DNA of 64,000 nt from Anaeromyxobacter oryzae (GTDB lineage: Bacteria; Myxococcota; Myxococcia; Myxococcales; Anaeromyxobacteraceae). The stretch spans positions 1,324,501 through 1,388,500 of the forward strand of contig NZ_AP025591.1 in the NCBI RefSeq assembly GCF_023169945.1, in the 5' to 3' direction. The notes below the pieces were generated by a model. It made no database searches. It worked only from the letters and a program-made list of their open reading frames with translations, and was not told the origin of the DNA. Position 1 is the stretch's first letter. Each line of letters opens with the position of its first letter. Positions 1 to 11,044 of the stretch are shown here, one piece after another. Made by a program: the position numbers and the translations under genes.

Positions 1-497
1 CGCGCGACCTGGATCGCGAAGGAGCCGACGCCGCCGGAGGCGCCGTTCACGAGGACCCGGGCGCCGGGCACGAGCCGCGCGACGTCGCGGAGCGCCTGCA
101 ACGCCGTGGAGGCGGCGAGCGGGATCGCGGCGGCGCGGACGAAGTCGAGGCCGGCGGGCATCGGGGCGCAGTCGCGCGGCGAGGCGACGAGGTACTCGGC
201 GCACGCGCCGCCCTGATACCCGTCGAGCATGCCGTAGTACGACGCGCCCTCGGCGATGCCGGCGACGCCCGCGCCGACCCCGGCGATCTCGCCGGCCCAG
301 TCGAACCCCACGCGCTTCGGGAACCGGCGGCCGGTGAGGAGCCGGAACCTTCCGGAGCGGACGAGCACGTCCTTCGGGTTCAGCGCCGCGGCGCGGACGC
401 GGACGAGGAGCGCGCCGCGGCCGGGGCGCGGCCGCGCGACGTCGCGGATCCGGAGGACGTCGGGTGGGCCGTAGGCGTCGTACTCGACGATCTTCAC
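1..497 (-). CDS. Zinc-type/quinone-oxidoreductase-like MDR family protein (3' end outside window)
   Basis: This is the N-terminal 165 residues of a medium-chain dehydrogenase/reductase of the NADPH:quinone oxidoreductase type, probably a soluble NADPH-dependent reductase. The GroES-like N-terminal domain contains AALNPKDVLVRSG near residues 37-49 and FDWAGEIAGVG near 65-75. The start of the Rossmann domain is visible as the nucleotide-binding motif NGASGGVGSFAIQVA near 151-165. The start is GTG at 497 (VKIVEYDAYG). No structural-zinc cysteines are seen in the visible part, as expected for the quinone reductase branch. The substrate cannot be told. The gene runs off the left edge of the window. 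Confidence 0.85.
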   Translation of the reverse strand, partial: MKIVEYDAYGPPDVLRIRDVARPRPGRGALLVRVRAAALNPKDVLVRSGRFRLLTGRRFPKRVGFDWAGEIAGVGAGVAGIAEGASYYGMLDGYQGGACAEYLVASPRDCAPMPAGLDFVRAAAIPLAASTALQALRDVARLVPGARVLVNGASGGVGSFAIQVA

Positions 498-780
498 GGG
501 CGCTCCCGGGTCAGAGGCCTCGCCGCGATGGCGCGCGGCGCGCCCGCGGGAGCCCCGTGGGGCAGCGCCTTCCAGGCGCGCGGTGGCCTCGGCATGCGCC
601 CTCCTCTCCGTCCGCCGCGGACGGCCTCGACCGGATCCCCTAGCAGGTCCGGCGCGCAGGACCGAGGGGGAAGGGGGGCACTGACCATCAGTGCATATCC
701 GGGTCCGACCGCCACGCGCACGGGCTCATGTCCTTGATGCGTTCGGGGTACGATGGTCGACTTCCCTTCCCGAGGTGACC
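498..780. promoter_or_regulatory. Divergent intergenic region with a 17-bp palindrome
   Basis: No convincing gene lies here. A 7-3-7 palindrome (GCACTGA, CCA, TCAGTGC) covers 678-694 and looks like a dimeric-repressor operator. A possible -10 box TACGAT is at 749-754, ahead of the following secreted-protein gene. The assignment as an operator is inference from symmetry only. Confidence 0.35.
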
Positions 781-1320
781 TTGCTCCGCTCATGCCTGAC
801 GTCGACGCCCATTCCAGCGTTGCTCCGGCGCGCCGGGATCGCCGCCGTGCTCGCCGCCGCGCTGCTCGCCCCGGGCGCCGTCCGCGCGGACTTCACGACG
901 GTGAACCCGGGGGTCACCGTCTCGTACACGTTCGGTCACGGGTTCACCTGGGGGCTCGAGGTGAGCTGGGTCCGCTGGCCCGAGACGCTGGACGGCTTCA
1001 GGCAGCGCCCCTACGGCCGCGGCCTCGCGATCGACGTGTCGACGAACTGGCGCGACCTCCTCAAGCTCCGGGTGGGCGGCGAGGTCGCGGGGCCGTTCAT
1101 CGGCGTCGAGGCCGGGCCCGCGCTGGTGCTCGATCCCGGCGGCGTCCACGTGGGCCTGAGCGTCACCCCATGGGCGGGCTGGTACGTGATGCCGTTCTAC
1201 ACGTACACGTATGTGCTCGGTCGCGAGCGGAACCTGCACGAGGTCGGGACGTACCTGAAGCTCTACCTCGATCCGAACGGAACCGGGGCCGTCGGCAGCC
1301 ATCACCACGACTGGGATTGA
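781..1320 (+). CDS. Secreted hypothetical protein, outer-membrane barrel-like
   Basis: Function not recognised. The proposed start is TTG at 781, preceded by CCGAGG about 6 nt upstream. A GTG at 691 in the same frame would add 30 residues before the signal peptide and is less likely. A signal peptide (hydrophobic stretch AAVLAAALLAPGAVRA, then DFTT) ends near residue 35. The mature part is rich in alternating aromatic and glycine residues (VSYTFGHGFTWGLEVSW, WAGWYVMPFYTYTYV), consistent with beta strands of an outer-membrane barrel. The C-terminus ends in a His/Asp run (SHHHDWD). It is about 179 residues long and monocistronic. Confidence 0.6.
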   Translation: MLRSCLTSTPIPALLRRAGIAAVLAAALLAPGAVRADFTTVNPGVTVSYTFGHGFTWGLEVSWVRWPETLDGFRQRPYGRGLAIDVSTNWRDLLKLRVGGEVAGPFIGVEAGPALVLDPGGVHVGLSVTPWAGWYVMPFYTYTYVLGRERNLHEVGTYLKLYLDPNGTGAVGSHHHDWD

Positions 1321-1384
1321 GGGGCGCACCGAGCAGGCGGGGCGCCGGTCGACACCGGCGGATGTGCCCGTTACGCTCAGCGAG

Positions 1385-2266
1385 ATGACACCGCTCGTCT
1401 TCCTCCCCGGAGCCGGCGGCAGCGCCGCGTTCTGGCGCCCCGTCGCGGACCGGCTCGCCGACCTCGGCCCGGCGCGCCTCCTGGGCTGGCCCGGGTTCGG
1501 CGACGTCCCACTCGACCCGGGGATCTCGTCGCTCGACGGCCTGTACCGGTGGCTCCTGGACCGGCTCCCCGCCGGCGCGAGCCACGTCGTCGCGCAGTCG
1601 ATGGGTGGCGTGCTCGCCGCGCGGCTCGCGATCGAGCACCCGGAGCGCGTCGCGCGGCTGGTGCTCGTCGCCACCTCGGGTGGCCTCGAAGTCGCCGCGC
1701 TCGGCGCCTGCGACTGGCGGCCCGAGTACCGGGCCGCGCTGCCGGACGTGCCCGCCTGGTTCGTCGAGGACCGGACCGACCTCGGGGATCGCCTCGGCGC
1801 GATCCGGGCGCCGACGCTGCTCCTCTGGAGCGACGCGGATCCGGTGAGCCCGCTCGCGGTGGGCCGCGTCCTCGCCGAGCGGATCGCGGGTTCCCGGCTC
1901 GTGACGGTGCCGGGCGGATCGCACGTGTTCGCGAACGAGCGGCCGGACGAGGTCGCGGCGGAGATCCGCGCGCATTTGGCGGCGGGGGATCCAGACCGAG
2001 AGTTCCGGGCTTCGGACCGGGTGACCGCGGCGGGGATCCGGGGATCCAGACCGAGAGTTCCGGGCTTCGGACCGGGTGACCGCGGCGCGGACTACCGAAG
2101 GGATCCAGACCGAGAGTTCCGGGCTTCGGACCGGGTGACCGCGGCGCGGACTACCGAGGGATCCAGACCGAGAGTTCCGGGGGATCCAGACCGAGAGTTC
2201 CGGGCTTCGGACCGGGTGACCGCGGCGCGGACTACCGACGGCAGAGAAACCGACGCGGAAACGTGA
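1385..2266 (+). CDS. Alpha/beta hydrolase with a repeat-encoded C-terminal tail
   Basis: Soluble serine hydrolase of the BioH/MenH-like alpha/beta fold. The oxyanion-hole segment is FLPGAGGSAAFW (residues 6-17), the nucleophile elbow is AQSMGG with Ser72, a probable acid lies in WSDADPVSPL near 150, and the His is in GGSHVF near 180. Family members end near residue 200, at HLAAGD here. The remaining roughly 92 residues (VTAARTT, SRPRVPG and similar) are translation of the tandem DNA repeats that begin at 1987, so the natural C-terminus was probably overwritten. ATG at 1385 is chosen because the hydrolase core starts there (MTPLVFLPG) and a -10-like TACGCT lies 7 nt upstream. GTG or upstream ATG codons would only add residues without homology. 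Substrate unknown. Confidence 0.8.
   Translation: MTPLVFLPGAGGSAAFWRPVADRLADLGPARLLGWPGFGDVPLDPGISSLDGLYRWLLDRLPAGASHVVAQSMGGVLAARLAIEHPERVARLVLVATSGGLEVAALGACDWRPEYRAALPDVPAWFVEDRTDLGDRLGAIRAPTLLLWSDADPVSPLAVGRVLAERIAGSRLVTVPGGSHVFANERPDEVAAEIRAHLAAGDPDREFRASDRVTAAGIRGSRPRVPGFGPGDRGADYRRDPDREFRASDRVTAARTTEGSRPRVPGDPDREFRASDRVTAARTTDGRETDAET
1987..2240 (+). repeat. Tandem array of five 23-59 bp repeat units upstream of the RAYT-like gene
   Basis: Units begin with GGATCCAGACCGAGAGTTCC at 1987, 2042, 2101, 2159 and 2182, a spacing of 55, 59, 58 and 23 bp. Four copies carry the long core, which continues through a small TCCG-GGCTT-CGGA hairpin to GGTGACCGCGGC. The copies at 2042, 2101 and 2182 continue to CGGACTACCGA. 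The fourth copy is truncated after 23 bp. The array lies inside the 3' end of the hydrolase frame and stops about 50 bp before the transposase. The block CCAGACCGAGAGT recurs in inverted orientation downstream of the transposase. Confidence 0.9.
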
Positions 2267-2290
2267 CCGAGCGCGGGCACGGTCCTTGTC

Positions 2291-3187
2291 ATGCCCGCAC
2301 GCATGACTGCTCCCCGCCAGGTTTTGCCTGGAGCCACCTATCTCGTCACGCGGCGCTGCGCGCAGCGCCAATTTCTCCTGCGCCCGTCCAGGGCCACGAA
2401 CGAAATCTTCCTCTACCTGCTCGCCGTCGCGGCGCAGCGATTCGAGATCCGCGTCCATGCCTTTTGCGTGCTCTCGAACCACTTTCACCTCGTGCTGACC
2501 GACCTGCACGCCCGGCTCCCGGCGTTCCATCAATTCCTCGACGCGCTGGTCGCTCGAGCCGTGAACGCCTCGATCGGCCGATGGGAGACCTTCTGGGCGC
2601 CGAACAGTTACAGCGCCGTAACTCTTGTCTCGCCGAGCGACATCCTCGACAAGGCCGCCTACGTCCTCGCGAACCCGACCGCGGCAGGCCTCGTGCGCTC
2701 CGGCCGGCTATGGCCTGGGCTCTGGTCCGCCCCCGAGCGGATCGGAGGCGACGCCTTCGAGATCTCGCGGCCGAAGCACTTCTTCGACCCGAAGGGCTCC
2801 CTTCCCGAAAAGGCGATCCTCCAGCTCGAACCGCCTCCGAGCTTCACGGCCGAGGAGTTCCGGGAGCGGCTCGCGGCGGCCCTCGCCGAACGGGAGGAGG
2901 ACGCTGTGAGAGACGCCCGCGCCGGCTTCCTGGGCGCCGCGCGCGTGCTCTCGCAGAAGCCGACAGGTCGGCCGCGGCCCGGCGAGCCGCGGCGGGGGCT
3001 CAACCCGCGCGTCGCCGCGCGAGACAAGTGGAAGCGCATCGAAGCGCTCGGCCGGCTGGTCGAGTTCCTGCGCTCGTACCGCGCGGCCTGGGCGGCCAGG
3101 TGCGCGGGATACACCAGCGCGATCTTCCCGTGCGGCACCTACTTGCTCCGCGTGCACCACGGGGTCCCGTGCGCGAGCTCCGGATAG
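2291..3187 (+). CDS. REP-associated tyrosine transposase-like protein (Y1_Tnp / IS200-like HUH family)
   Basis: A single-stranded-DNA nuclease of the Y1 HUH type. The metal-binding motif is seen as LSNHFHLVL (His-Phe-His near 64-66). A candidate catalytic tyrosine is Y124 in DKAAYVLANP. The N-terminal QVLPGATYLVTRRC segment is typical of RAYT proteins. At 298 residues it is longer than the usual 150-220, and the extra part is a basic C-terminal region with unknown role. ATG 2291 is annotated. ATG 2303 (MTAPRQ) is an equally possible start. The repeats on both sides, in opposite orientation, support a role in moving or copying those repeats. No ORF for a TnpB-type partner is adjacent, and whether the protein is active is unknown. 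Confidence 0.8.
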   Translation: MPARMTAPRQVLPGATYLVTRRCAQRQFLLRPSRATNEIFLYLLAVAAQRFEIRVHAFCVLSNHFHLVLTDLHARLPAFHQFLDALVARAVNASIGRWETFWAPNSYSAVTLVSPSDILDKAAYVLANPTAAGLVRSGRLWPGLWSAPERIGGDAFEISRPKHFFDPKGSLPEKAILQLEPPPSFTAEEFRERLAAALAEREEDAVRDARAGFLGAARVLSQKPTGRPRPGEPRRGLNPRVAARDKWKRIEALGRLVEFLRSYRAAWAARCAGYTSAIFPCGTYLLRVHHGVPCASSG

Positions 3188-3358
3188 CGGGCGCTCACGA
3201 ACTCCCCCCGGCCCTCCCCCTCCGACGACGCGCGCTGGATTCCTCGCTCGCTCTCGAGCGAGTCACGTCGGCCTGCGTCCGCATCCCGGATTGCACCACC
3301 GGGGAGCGCATTCGCACCCGCCACACCTCGCCCTGAGCGCCTGCTGCTCTCAGTCCGA

Positions 3359-3426
3359 CGTCCATTACTCTCGGTCTGGGCGTCCATTACTCTCGGTCTG
3401 GGCGTCACTCTCGGTCTGGGCGTCCG
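3359..3426 (-). repeat. 22-bp tandem repeat downstream of the RAYT-like gene, inverted relative to the upstream array
   Basis: The plus strand reads CGTCCATTACTCTCGGTCTGGG twice (3359-3380 and 3381-3402), then a shorter CGTCACTCTCGGTCTGGG copy at 3403-3420. Read on the minus strand, each unit begins CCAGACCGAGAGT, the same 13-base block that opens the units at 1987-2240. The transposase gene is thus bracketed by related repeats in opposite orientations. Confidence 0.85.
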
Positions 3427-3537
3427 GACGTCGGCCGCGCGCTGTACCAGCAGGTGGAGGTCGGCGACGCGGTCTGCGCCCTGCTGTGGCCGGGGAGGCT
3501 CGGGGCGAGGTGGTACCAGGTGGAGGCGTGCCCGTGA
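3427..3537 (+). pseudogene. 3'-terminal fragment of an unidentified gene
   Basis: Directly after the repeats an open frame reads PDVGRALYQQVEVGDAV and then WYQVEACP before a TGA at 3535-3537. The composition looks like genuine coding sequence, with a plausible C-terminus. Going upstream, however, the frame runs into the 22-bp repeats and reaches a TGA at 3334-3336 with no good start. This suggests the 3' end of a gene whose 5' part was lost when the repeat/transposase unit arrived. The family is not recognised. Confidence 0.4.
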
Positions 3538-3549
3538 GGCGCCAGCCCG

Positions 3550-4053
3550 TCAGCGCGGCCGATCCCGCACGAACCACCGGATGACGCCGAACGCGCCCGG
3601 CGTGTTCACGAGCGGCCGGAAGCCGAGCCGCACGATGGCACCGAGGGAGCGGAAGTTTGGCGCGTCGGTGCAGGCGAGCACGCGGGGGAGCTCGAGCCCG
3701 TCGAAGGCGTGCCGGATCACGGCCTCGCCGGCCTCGCGCGCGACCCCCTGCCGCCAGTACCGCGGCCACACGGCCGCCGCGAGCTCCAGGCCGCGGATCC
3801 GGGCGGGCTTCAGCCCCGCGTAGCCGACGAACGCGCCGTCCTCCTTTCGGTGAAGCGCGTACAGCCCCGCGCCGCACCGGCGGAAACCGGCGAGGCTCTC
3901 CTGGATCATGCCGCGGACCGTCGCCTCCGGAAGCACCAGCCCGTCGCACATCCAGCGGCGGACGTCCGGGTCGATGAGCAGCGCCCGGAGGGCGCCGACG
4001 TCGCCGAGCGTGAGGGGGCGGAGGGTCAGCCGGGGGGTGTCGAGGACGGGCAC
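3550..4053 (-). CDS. GNAT family N-acetyltransferase, RimJ/RimL type
   Basis: A cytoplasmic acetyl-CoA-dependent N-acetyltransferase of 167 residues, the usual length for a single GNAT domain. It opens with LDTPRLTLRPLTLGD, the strand and substrate-arm signature of RimJ/RimL-type enzymes. The middle has ALHRKEDGAFVGYAGL, followed by VWPRYWRQGVAREAGEAV, the acetyl-CoA pyrophosphate-binding Q/R-x-x-G-x-A region. The C-terminal segment ACTDAPNFRSLGAIVRLGFRP matches the typical N-x-x-S-x-x-x-x-x-x-x-G-F ending. The substrate (ribosomal protein, peptide or small amine) cannot be predicted. The gene is monocistronic and converges on the fragment at 3427-3537. Confidence 0.88.
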   Translation of the reverse strand: MPVLDTPRLTLRPLTLGDVGALRALLIDPDVRRWMCDGLVLPEATVRGMIQESLAGFRRCGAGLYALHRKEDGAFVGYAGLKPARIRGLELAAAVWPRYWRQGVAREAGEAVIRHAFDGLELPRVLACTDAPNFRSLGAIVRLGFRPLVNTPGAFGVIRWFVRDRPR

Positions 4054-4240
4054 GCGTCTCCCGTCTCACTCGGGGCGACGCCGTTACGTCGGCGGCGCCG
4101 CGGCCGACACAGCAAGGCGATCCAGACTTCATCGATGCGCGCGCGGATCAGCTGGCTGCAATGCGGAACGCCTTCGCGGTGCCGAGCGCTCCGGAGCGCC
4201 GGCGCCGCACGGTCTCGCGGTACCGCCGGCGCCGTGATCC

Positions 4241-4735
4241 TCACCCCGCGTGCGACCGCGGCCCCTCCTCCGGCCCGTGCCGCTTCAGGATCACGATCGA
4301 CGCGACCAGCACGACGATCAGCACCGTCAGGAGGGCGAGCTCGGCCATCACGTGGCGGAACTCCTCGTCGGGCATCCTGGGCTGCGCGCCGAACTCCGCG
4401 GTGATGACGAGGATCCGGCGGACGCCGGCGATGAGGGCGACGAGCAGGAACGGCTCCGGGACGAGCGTGTGCTCCCGGAACGAGACCTGCACCGTGTAGA
4501 GCAGCTCCACGATCATCAGCGCGAGCAGGATCCGGTCGAGCAGCGTCACGACCGCGCGGACGTCCACGCCGCTCGTCACCGCCTTGAACAGATCGAGCGC
4601 GCCCTGGACGAGGATCGCGGTGGCGCTCACCGCGAGCAGGGCGCCGAGCGCGACGTAGACCACGTCCTGGACGTGGCTGAACGCGGTCGACACGCCCCTG
4701 CGAGCTCGGCCCGGCGCGCTGCGCTCCTCCGCCAT
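4241..4735 (-). CDS. PsiE-like (phosphate-starvation-inducible E family) membrane protein
   Basis: A small inner-membrane protein of 164 residues with about four hydrophobic segments (VVYVALGALLAVSATAILV, TLLDRILLALMIVELLY, LVALIAGVRRILVITAEF, LALLTVLIVVLVASIVIL). The order of the segments and the basic, charged C-terminus resemble the PsiE family, whose function is not established. The start is ATG 4735 because GGAGG stands 8-12 nt upstream. The longer frame to 4945 overlaps the divergent gene and has no coding character. A TATCAG-like -10 lies in CGTTATCA near 4758. Confidence 0.72.
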   Translation of the reverse strand: MAEERSAPGRARRGVSTAFSHVQDVVYVALGALLAVSATAILVQGALDLFKAVTSGVDVRAVVTLLDRILLALMIVELLYTVQVSFREHTLVPEPFLLVALIAGVRRILVITAEFGAQPRMPDEEFRHVMAELALLTVLIVVLVASIVILKRHGPEEGPRSHAG

Positions 4736-4943
4736 CGACGCTTCCTCCGCGCGTCCTGATAACGCAGGCCGACGCGCGACCGACGCCCCGCCCGATGGAA
4801 CCTCACGGGGCGCGGCGGATCGCGCCCCGCCGCTCGCGAGCGCCCGGCCGGGCCGGCGGCGCCGTCGCGCGTCCGTTATCACCTCGCTGCCGAGGCGCGT
4901 CGCGGCGGCGGCGGGGAGGCGCTCCTCGGGCGAGGAGGAGATC

Positions 4944-5375
4944 ATGGCCGAGCGCGAGACCGAGAGCTTCCTGAAGCGGCTGGAGGAGCGACTCTCCCGG
5001 GTGGCCGCGTGGCTGCGTCAGCGCGGGGGAGACGAAGGCGGCGCGCGGGATCGCCACGCGCGCCTCGAGGCGGTCCGCCACGAGCTCGCGCAGGCACGGC
5101 GCGCCGTCGCCGACACCACGCACGAGGACCTCGCGCGCATCCGTTCCGCGCTCGAGGACCTCAGGGGGGACTACGACGTTCCGCAGCAGCACACGGCGCT
5201 CCACCGCGCCGAGCTGGAGGCGCTCCGGAAGCACCTCCACACGACCGCCCGCCTCCTCCACGATCGCGCGGACCTCGACAACCCCTCCTGGGTCCAGGCG
5301 AACGAGGAGTACGAGCGATCCTGGGCCGACCTGGAGCACGCGTTCGAGGGAGAGGGGCACGCGGCGTCCCCCTGA
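4944..5375 (+). CDS. Coiled-coil hypothetical protein
   Basis: A 143-residue, strongly charged, cysteine-free protein with no signal peptide or membrane segment. Heptad-like leucine and alanine spacing (FLKRLEERLSRVAAWL, LARIRSALEDLRG, LEALRKHLHTTARLL) predicts long helices or a coiled coil. The start ATG 4944 follows a clear GAGGAGGAGATC ribosome-binding site. It is divergent from the PsiE-like gene, and both share the short CGTTATCA elements between them. The family is not recognised. Confidence 0.7.
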   Translation: MAERETESFLKRLEERLSRVAAWLRQRGGDEGGARDRHARLEAVRHELAQARRAVADTTHEDLARIRSALEDLRGDYDVPQQHTALHRAELEALRKHLHTTARLLHDRADLDNPSWVQANEEYERSWADLEHAFEGEGHAASP

Positions 5376-5524
5376 TGCGGCGGCGCGTCCGAGGCGCACG
5401 AGCGACGCGGCGACGTGCGGCCCGGAATGCTGAGGTGGAACCTCACGGTTCCGACGAAACTATCTGAGGGTCGGCCACGCGGCCGGCGCTAGATGTCGCC
5501 CCGGGCTTCGAGCGGGGTGGAGCG

Positions 5525-5836
5525 ATGCGAGAGCAGGAGCAGATGGTGCAGGTGTTCCGGCCGGCGGGAGCGTTCGAGGTGTCGACCGCGGTGGCGATCG
5601 TGCGCGCGGTCGAGCGGCTCGCCCCCGACGTCGCCGTCGCCGTGGATCTCTCGGTCGCCTTCGACGTCCAGGATCACGAGCTCGCGATCCTCGCCTACGG
5701 CCTCGCCGCCACGGGGCGCCGGATCGAGCTCAGCGGCCTGTCGCGCCATCACGTGCGCGTGCTGCGGTACCTCGGGCTCGACTTCGCCCGCACCGCCGAC
5801 CGGGAGGCGGACGCCGCCGTGGAAGGCGCGGGGTAG
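5525..5836 (+). CDS. STAS-like domain protein
   Basis: A 103-residue soluble protein. The pattern alternates hydrophobic strands and helices (VFRPAGAFEVSTAVAIVRAVERL, VAVAVDLSVAFDVQDHELAILAYGLAATGRRIELSGL, VLRYLGLDF), the layout of anti-sigma-factor-antagonist (STAS) domains. The usual phosphorylatable Ser is not obvious. GGTGGAGCG precedes ATG 5525. It lies just before dnaE but is probably transcribed separately. The STAS call rests on the fold pattern only. Confidence 0.55.
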   Translation: MREQEQMVQVFRPAGAFEVSTAVAIVRAVERLAPDVAVAVDLSVAFDVQDHELAILAYGLAATGRRIELSGLSRHHVRVLRYLGLDFARTADREADAAVEGAG

Positions 5837-5916
5837 CTGGCCGAAAACCTGCCGACCCACGCAGATTTTGTCCTCTGGGCGCAAGTCAGACGACCCTGCT
5901 AAGACTCCGGCCCACG

Positions 5917-9552
<3,636 letters not shown>

Positions 9553-9588
9553 CTGGCGCCGGGCCGCGGTTTCGGCTAGCACGGGGGC

Positions 9589-9870
9589 ATGTACTTCGCC
9601 CTCTTCTACGACTACGTCCCCGACGTCCTCGAGCGCCGCAAGCCGCACCGCCCGGAGCACCTCGCCTACGCCGGCGCCGCCCACGACGCCGGCCGCCTCG
9701 TCATGGCCGGAGCCTTCGATCCGCCCACCGACGGCGCGCTCTTCCTGTTCAAGGCGGACTCCGCCTCCGACGTCGAGGCGTTCGCGAAGAGCGATCCCTA
9801 CGTGAAGAACGGGGTCGTGAGCGGCTGGCGCGTGAAGCCCTGGAACGTGGTCGTGGGCGGGCAGTCCTAG
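9589..9870 (+). CDS. YCII-domain protein
   Basis: A 93-residue single-domain YciI-like protein with a dimeric ferredoxin-like fold. The family His is in RPEHLAYAGAAHDAGRLVMAG and the conserved Asp in AFAKSDPYVKNGVV, with the W-x-V-K-P-W ending typical of the family. YCII proteins are thought to act as small enzymes or ligand binders, and no specific reaction can be assigned. The start ATG 9589 follows GGGGGC. The gene is 36 nt downstream of dnaE and may be cotranscribed or use TAGCAC just upstream. Confidence 0.85.
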   Translation: MYFALFYDYVPDVLERRKPHRPEHLAYAGAAHDAGRLVMAGAFDPPTDGALFLFKADSASDVEAFAKSDPYVKNGVVSGWRVKPWNVVVGGQS

Positions 9871-9879
9871 CCGCTCCGG

Positions 9880-10581
9880 CTACCGCACGACCTCGAGCGC
9901 GGTGATCTCGGCCCGGAAGTACGTGAAGCGTCCCTCCGGGAGCTGCCACGCGACCTCGATCCGCGTCGGCACCCGCATTCCGCTCCACTCGTGCGGCACG
10001 TCGCTCACCGCCTCCCACGGCGTCGTCACCGTCCCCTTCCCCACCGCGCGCGGCCGGTCGGCCCGGCACGTGACCGCGCCGCGCGCCTCGTCGAGCGCGA
10101 GGTCCACCGTCGCGCCGCCGGGGTCGGCCCGGTCCCGGAGCCGCGCCGTGTCGGCGCCGATGGCGGACCACTCGAGGGTCGGGTGCAGCACGAGCGCCGG
10201 CGGGCAGCACGGGACCTCCCCGAGGTAGCGCTGCAGCTCGCCGCGATCGAAGTCCGCGCCCGCTCCCTTCATCACCGGGACCAGGCCGAGGGCGCGGACG
10301 ACGAGCGAGCCGCGGCCGTCCTCGTATGCGTCCGTCGCGGTCATGAGCGTCAGCGGGCCGAGCCGCACGGTCGCGACCCAGCGGAACGCGCTCCGCAGGG
10401 CGTCGATGGTCTGCTCGGCGGTGAAGCGGATCGGGCGTGCGCCGGGCGACAGGACCAGCTCCCCGCGCTGCGAGAGCCGCACGCCGCGGGCGCTCGCCAC
10501 GACGTCGGGCCCCCGCGGCAGGGCGAAGGCACGGAAGCGGTCCCGCAGCCCGGAGGCGGCGGCGGAGGGGTCGGCGGTCAT
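9880..10581 (-). CDS. DUF6544-like hypothetical protein
   Basis: A 233-residue soluble protein with no signal peptide. Features seen are FTAEQTIDALRSAFRWVATVRLGPL near the first third, PCCPPALVLHPTLEWSAIGAD in the middle with two adjacent cysteines, and WSGMRVPTRIEVAWQLPEGRFTYFRAEITAL at the C-terminus. The FxAEQ..R.FRW and late strand-rich end recall the DUF6544 family of unknown function. I am only moderately sure of the family. It is divergent from the tautomerase gene with 23 nt between starts. Confidence 0.6.
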   Translation of the reverse strand: MTADPSAAASGLRDRFRAFALPRGPDVVASARGVRLSQRGELVLSPGARPIRFTAEQTIDALRSAFRWVATVRLGPLTLMTATDAYEDGRGSLVVRALGLVPVMKGAGADFDRGELQRYLGEVPCCPPALVLHPTLEWSAIGADTARLRDRADPGGATVDLALDEARGAVTCRADRPRAVGKGTVTTPWEAVSDVPHEWSGMRVPTRIEVAWQLPEGRFTYFRAEITALEVVR

Positions 10582-10604
10582 GGGCGCCGAGTAGAATCCC
10601 GCGC

Positions 10605-10991
10605 ATGCCCATCGTCCACGTCCACATTCGCGCAGGGCGGCCCGCCGCGCAGCGGAAGGCGATCCTCGACGGGGTCCACGCCGCGCTCGTCGACGCCTTC
10701 CGGGTGCCCGAGTCCGACCGCAACCAGATCCTGCACGAGCACGCCCCGGAGCACCTGGAGTCGCCGAAGGGGCCCGAGTACACGCTCGTCGAGCTCACGG
10801 TCTTCCCGGGCCGGAGCGCCGACGCGAAGCGCAGGCTCTACGAAGGCATCGTGCGAAACCTCGAGCACGCGCCCGGGATCCCGCCGTCGGCGGTGATGAT
10901 CGTGCTCCACGAGCCGCCGCTCGAGTGCTGGGGGATCCGCGGCGGGAAGATCGCGAGCGACGTCGCGATCGGCTTCAAGGTCGACGTCTGA
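10605..10991 (+). CDS. 4-oxalocrotonate tautomerase family protein
   Basis: A tautomerase-superfamily protein of 128 residues. Pro2, exposed after Met removal (MPIVHVHIRAGRP), is the family's catalytic base. This longer form carries two beta-alpha-beta halves (second half near LVELTVFPGRSADAKRRLYEGIVRNL) and the conserved IVLHEPPLECWGIRGGK segment. The start ATG 10605 is fixed by the catalytic proline. A strong -10 box TAGAAT (10592-10597) lies only 7 nt before the ATG. The substrate is unknown. The longer frame starting at 10437 overlaps the divergent gene and is rejected. Confidence 0.85.
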   Translation: MPIVHVHIRAGRPAAQRKAILDGVHAALVDAFRVPESDRNQILHEHAPEHLESPKGPEYTLVELTVFPGRSADAKRRLYEGIVRNLEHAPGIPPSAVMIVLHEPPLECWGIRGGKIASDVAIGFKVDV

Positions 10992-11044
10992 GCCAGCAGG
11001 ATGAGCAGGCACCGCCGCCCCGTGGGCGCAGGGCCTGCCGCGCA

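Noticed and set aside
1987..2240. Possible CRISPR array
   Set aside because: Units are nearly continuous and share almost all their length; there are no unique spacers of constant size and no cas genes.
4758..4881. Inverted TGATAACG/CGTTATCA pair as a regulator operator
   Set aside because: The two halves are 116 bp apart, and each fits as the -10 region of one of the two divergent genes, so the symmetry is explained by divergent promoters.
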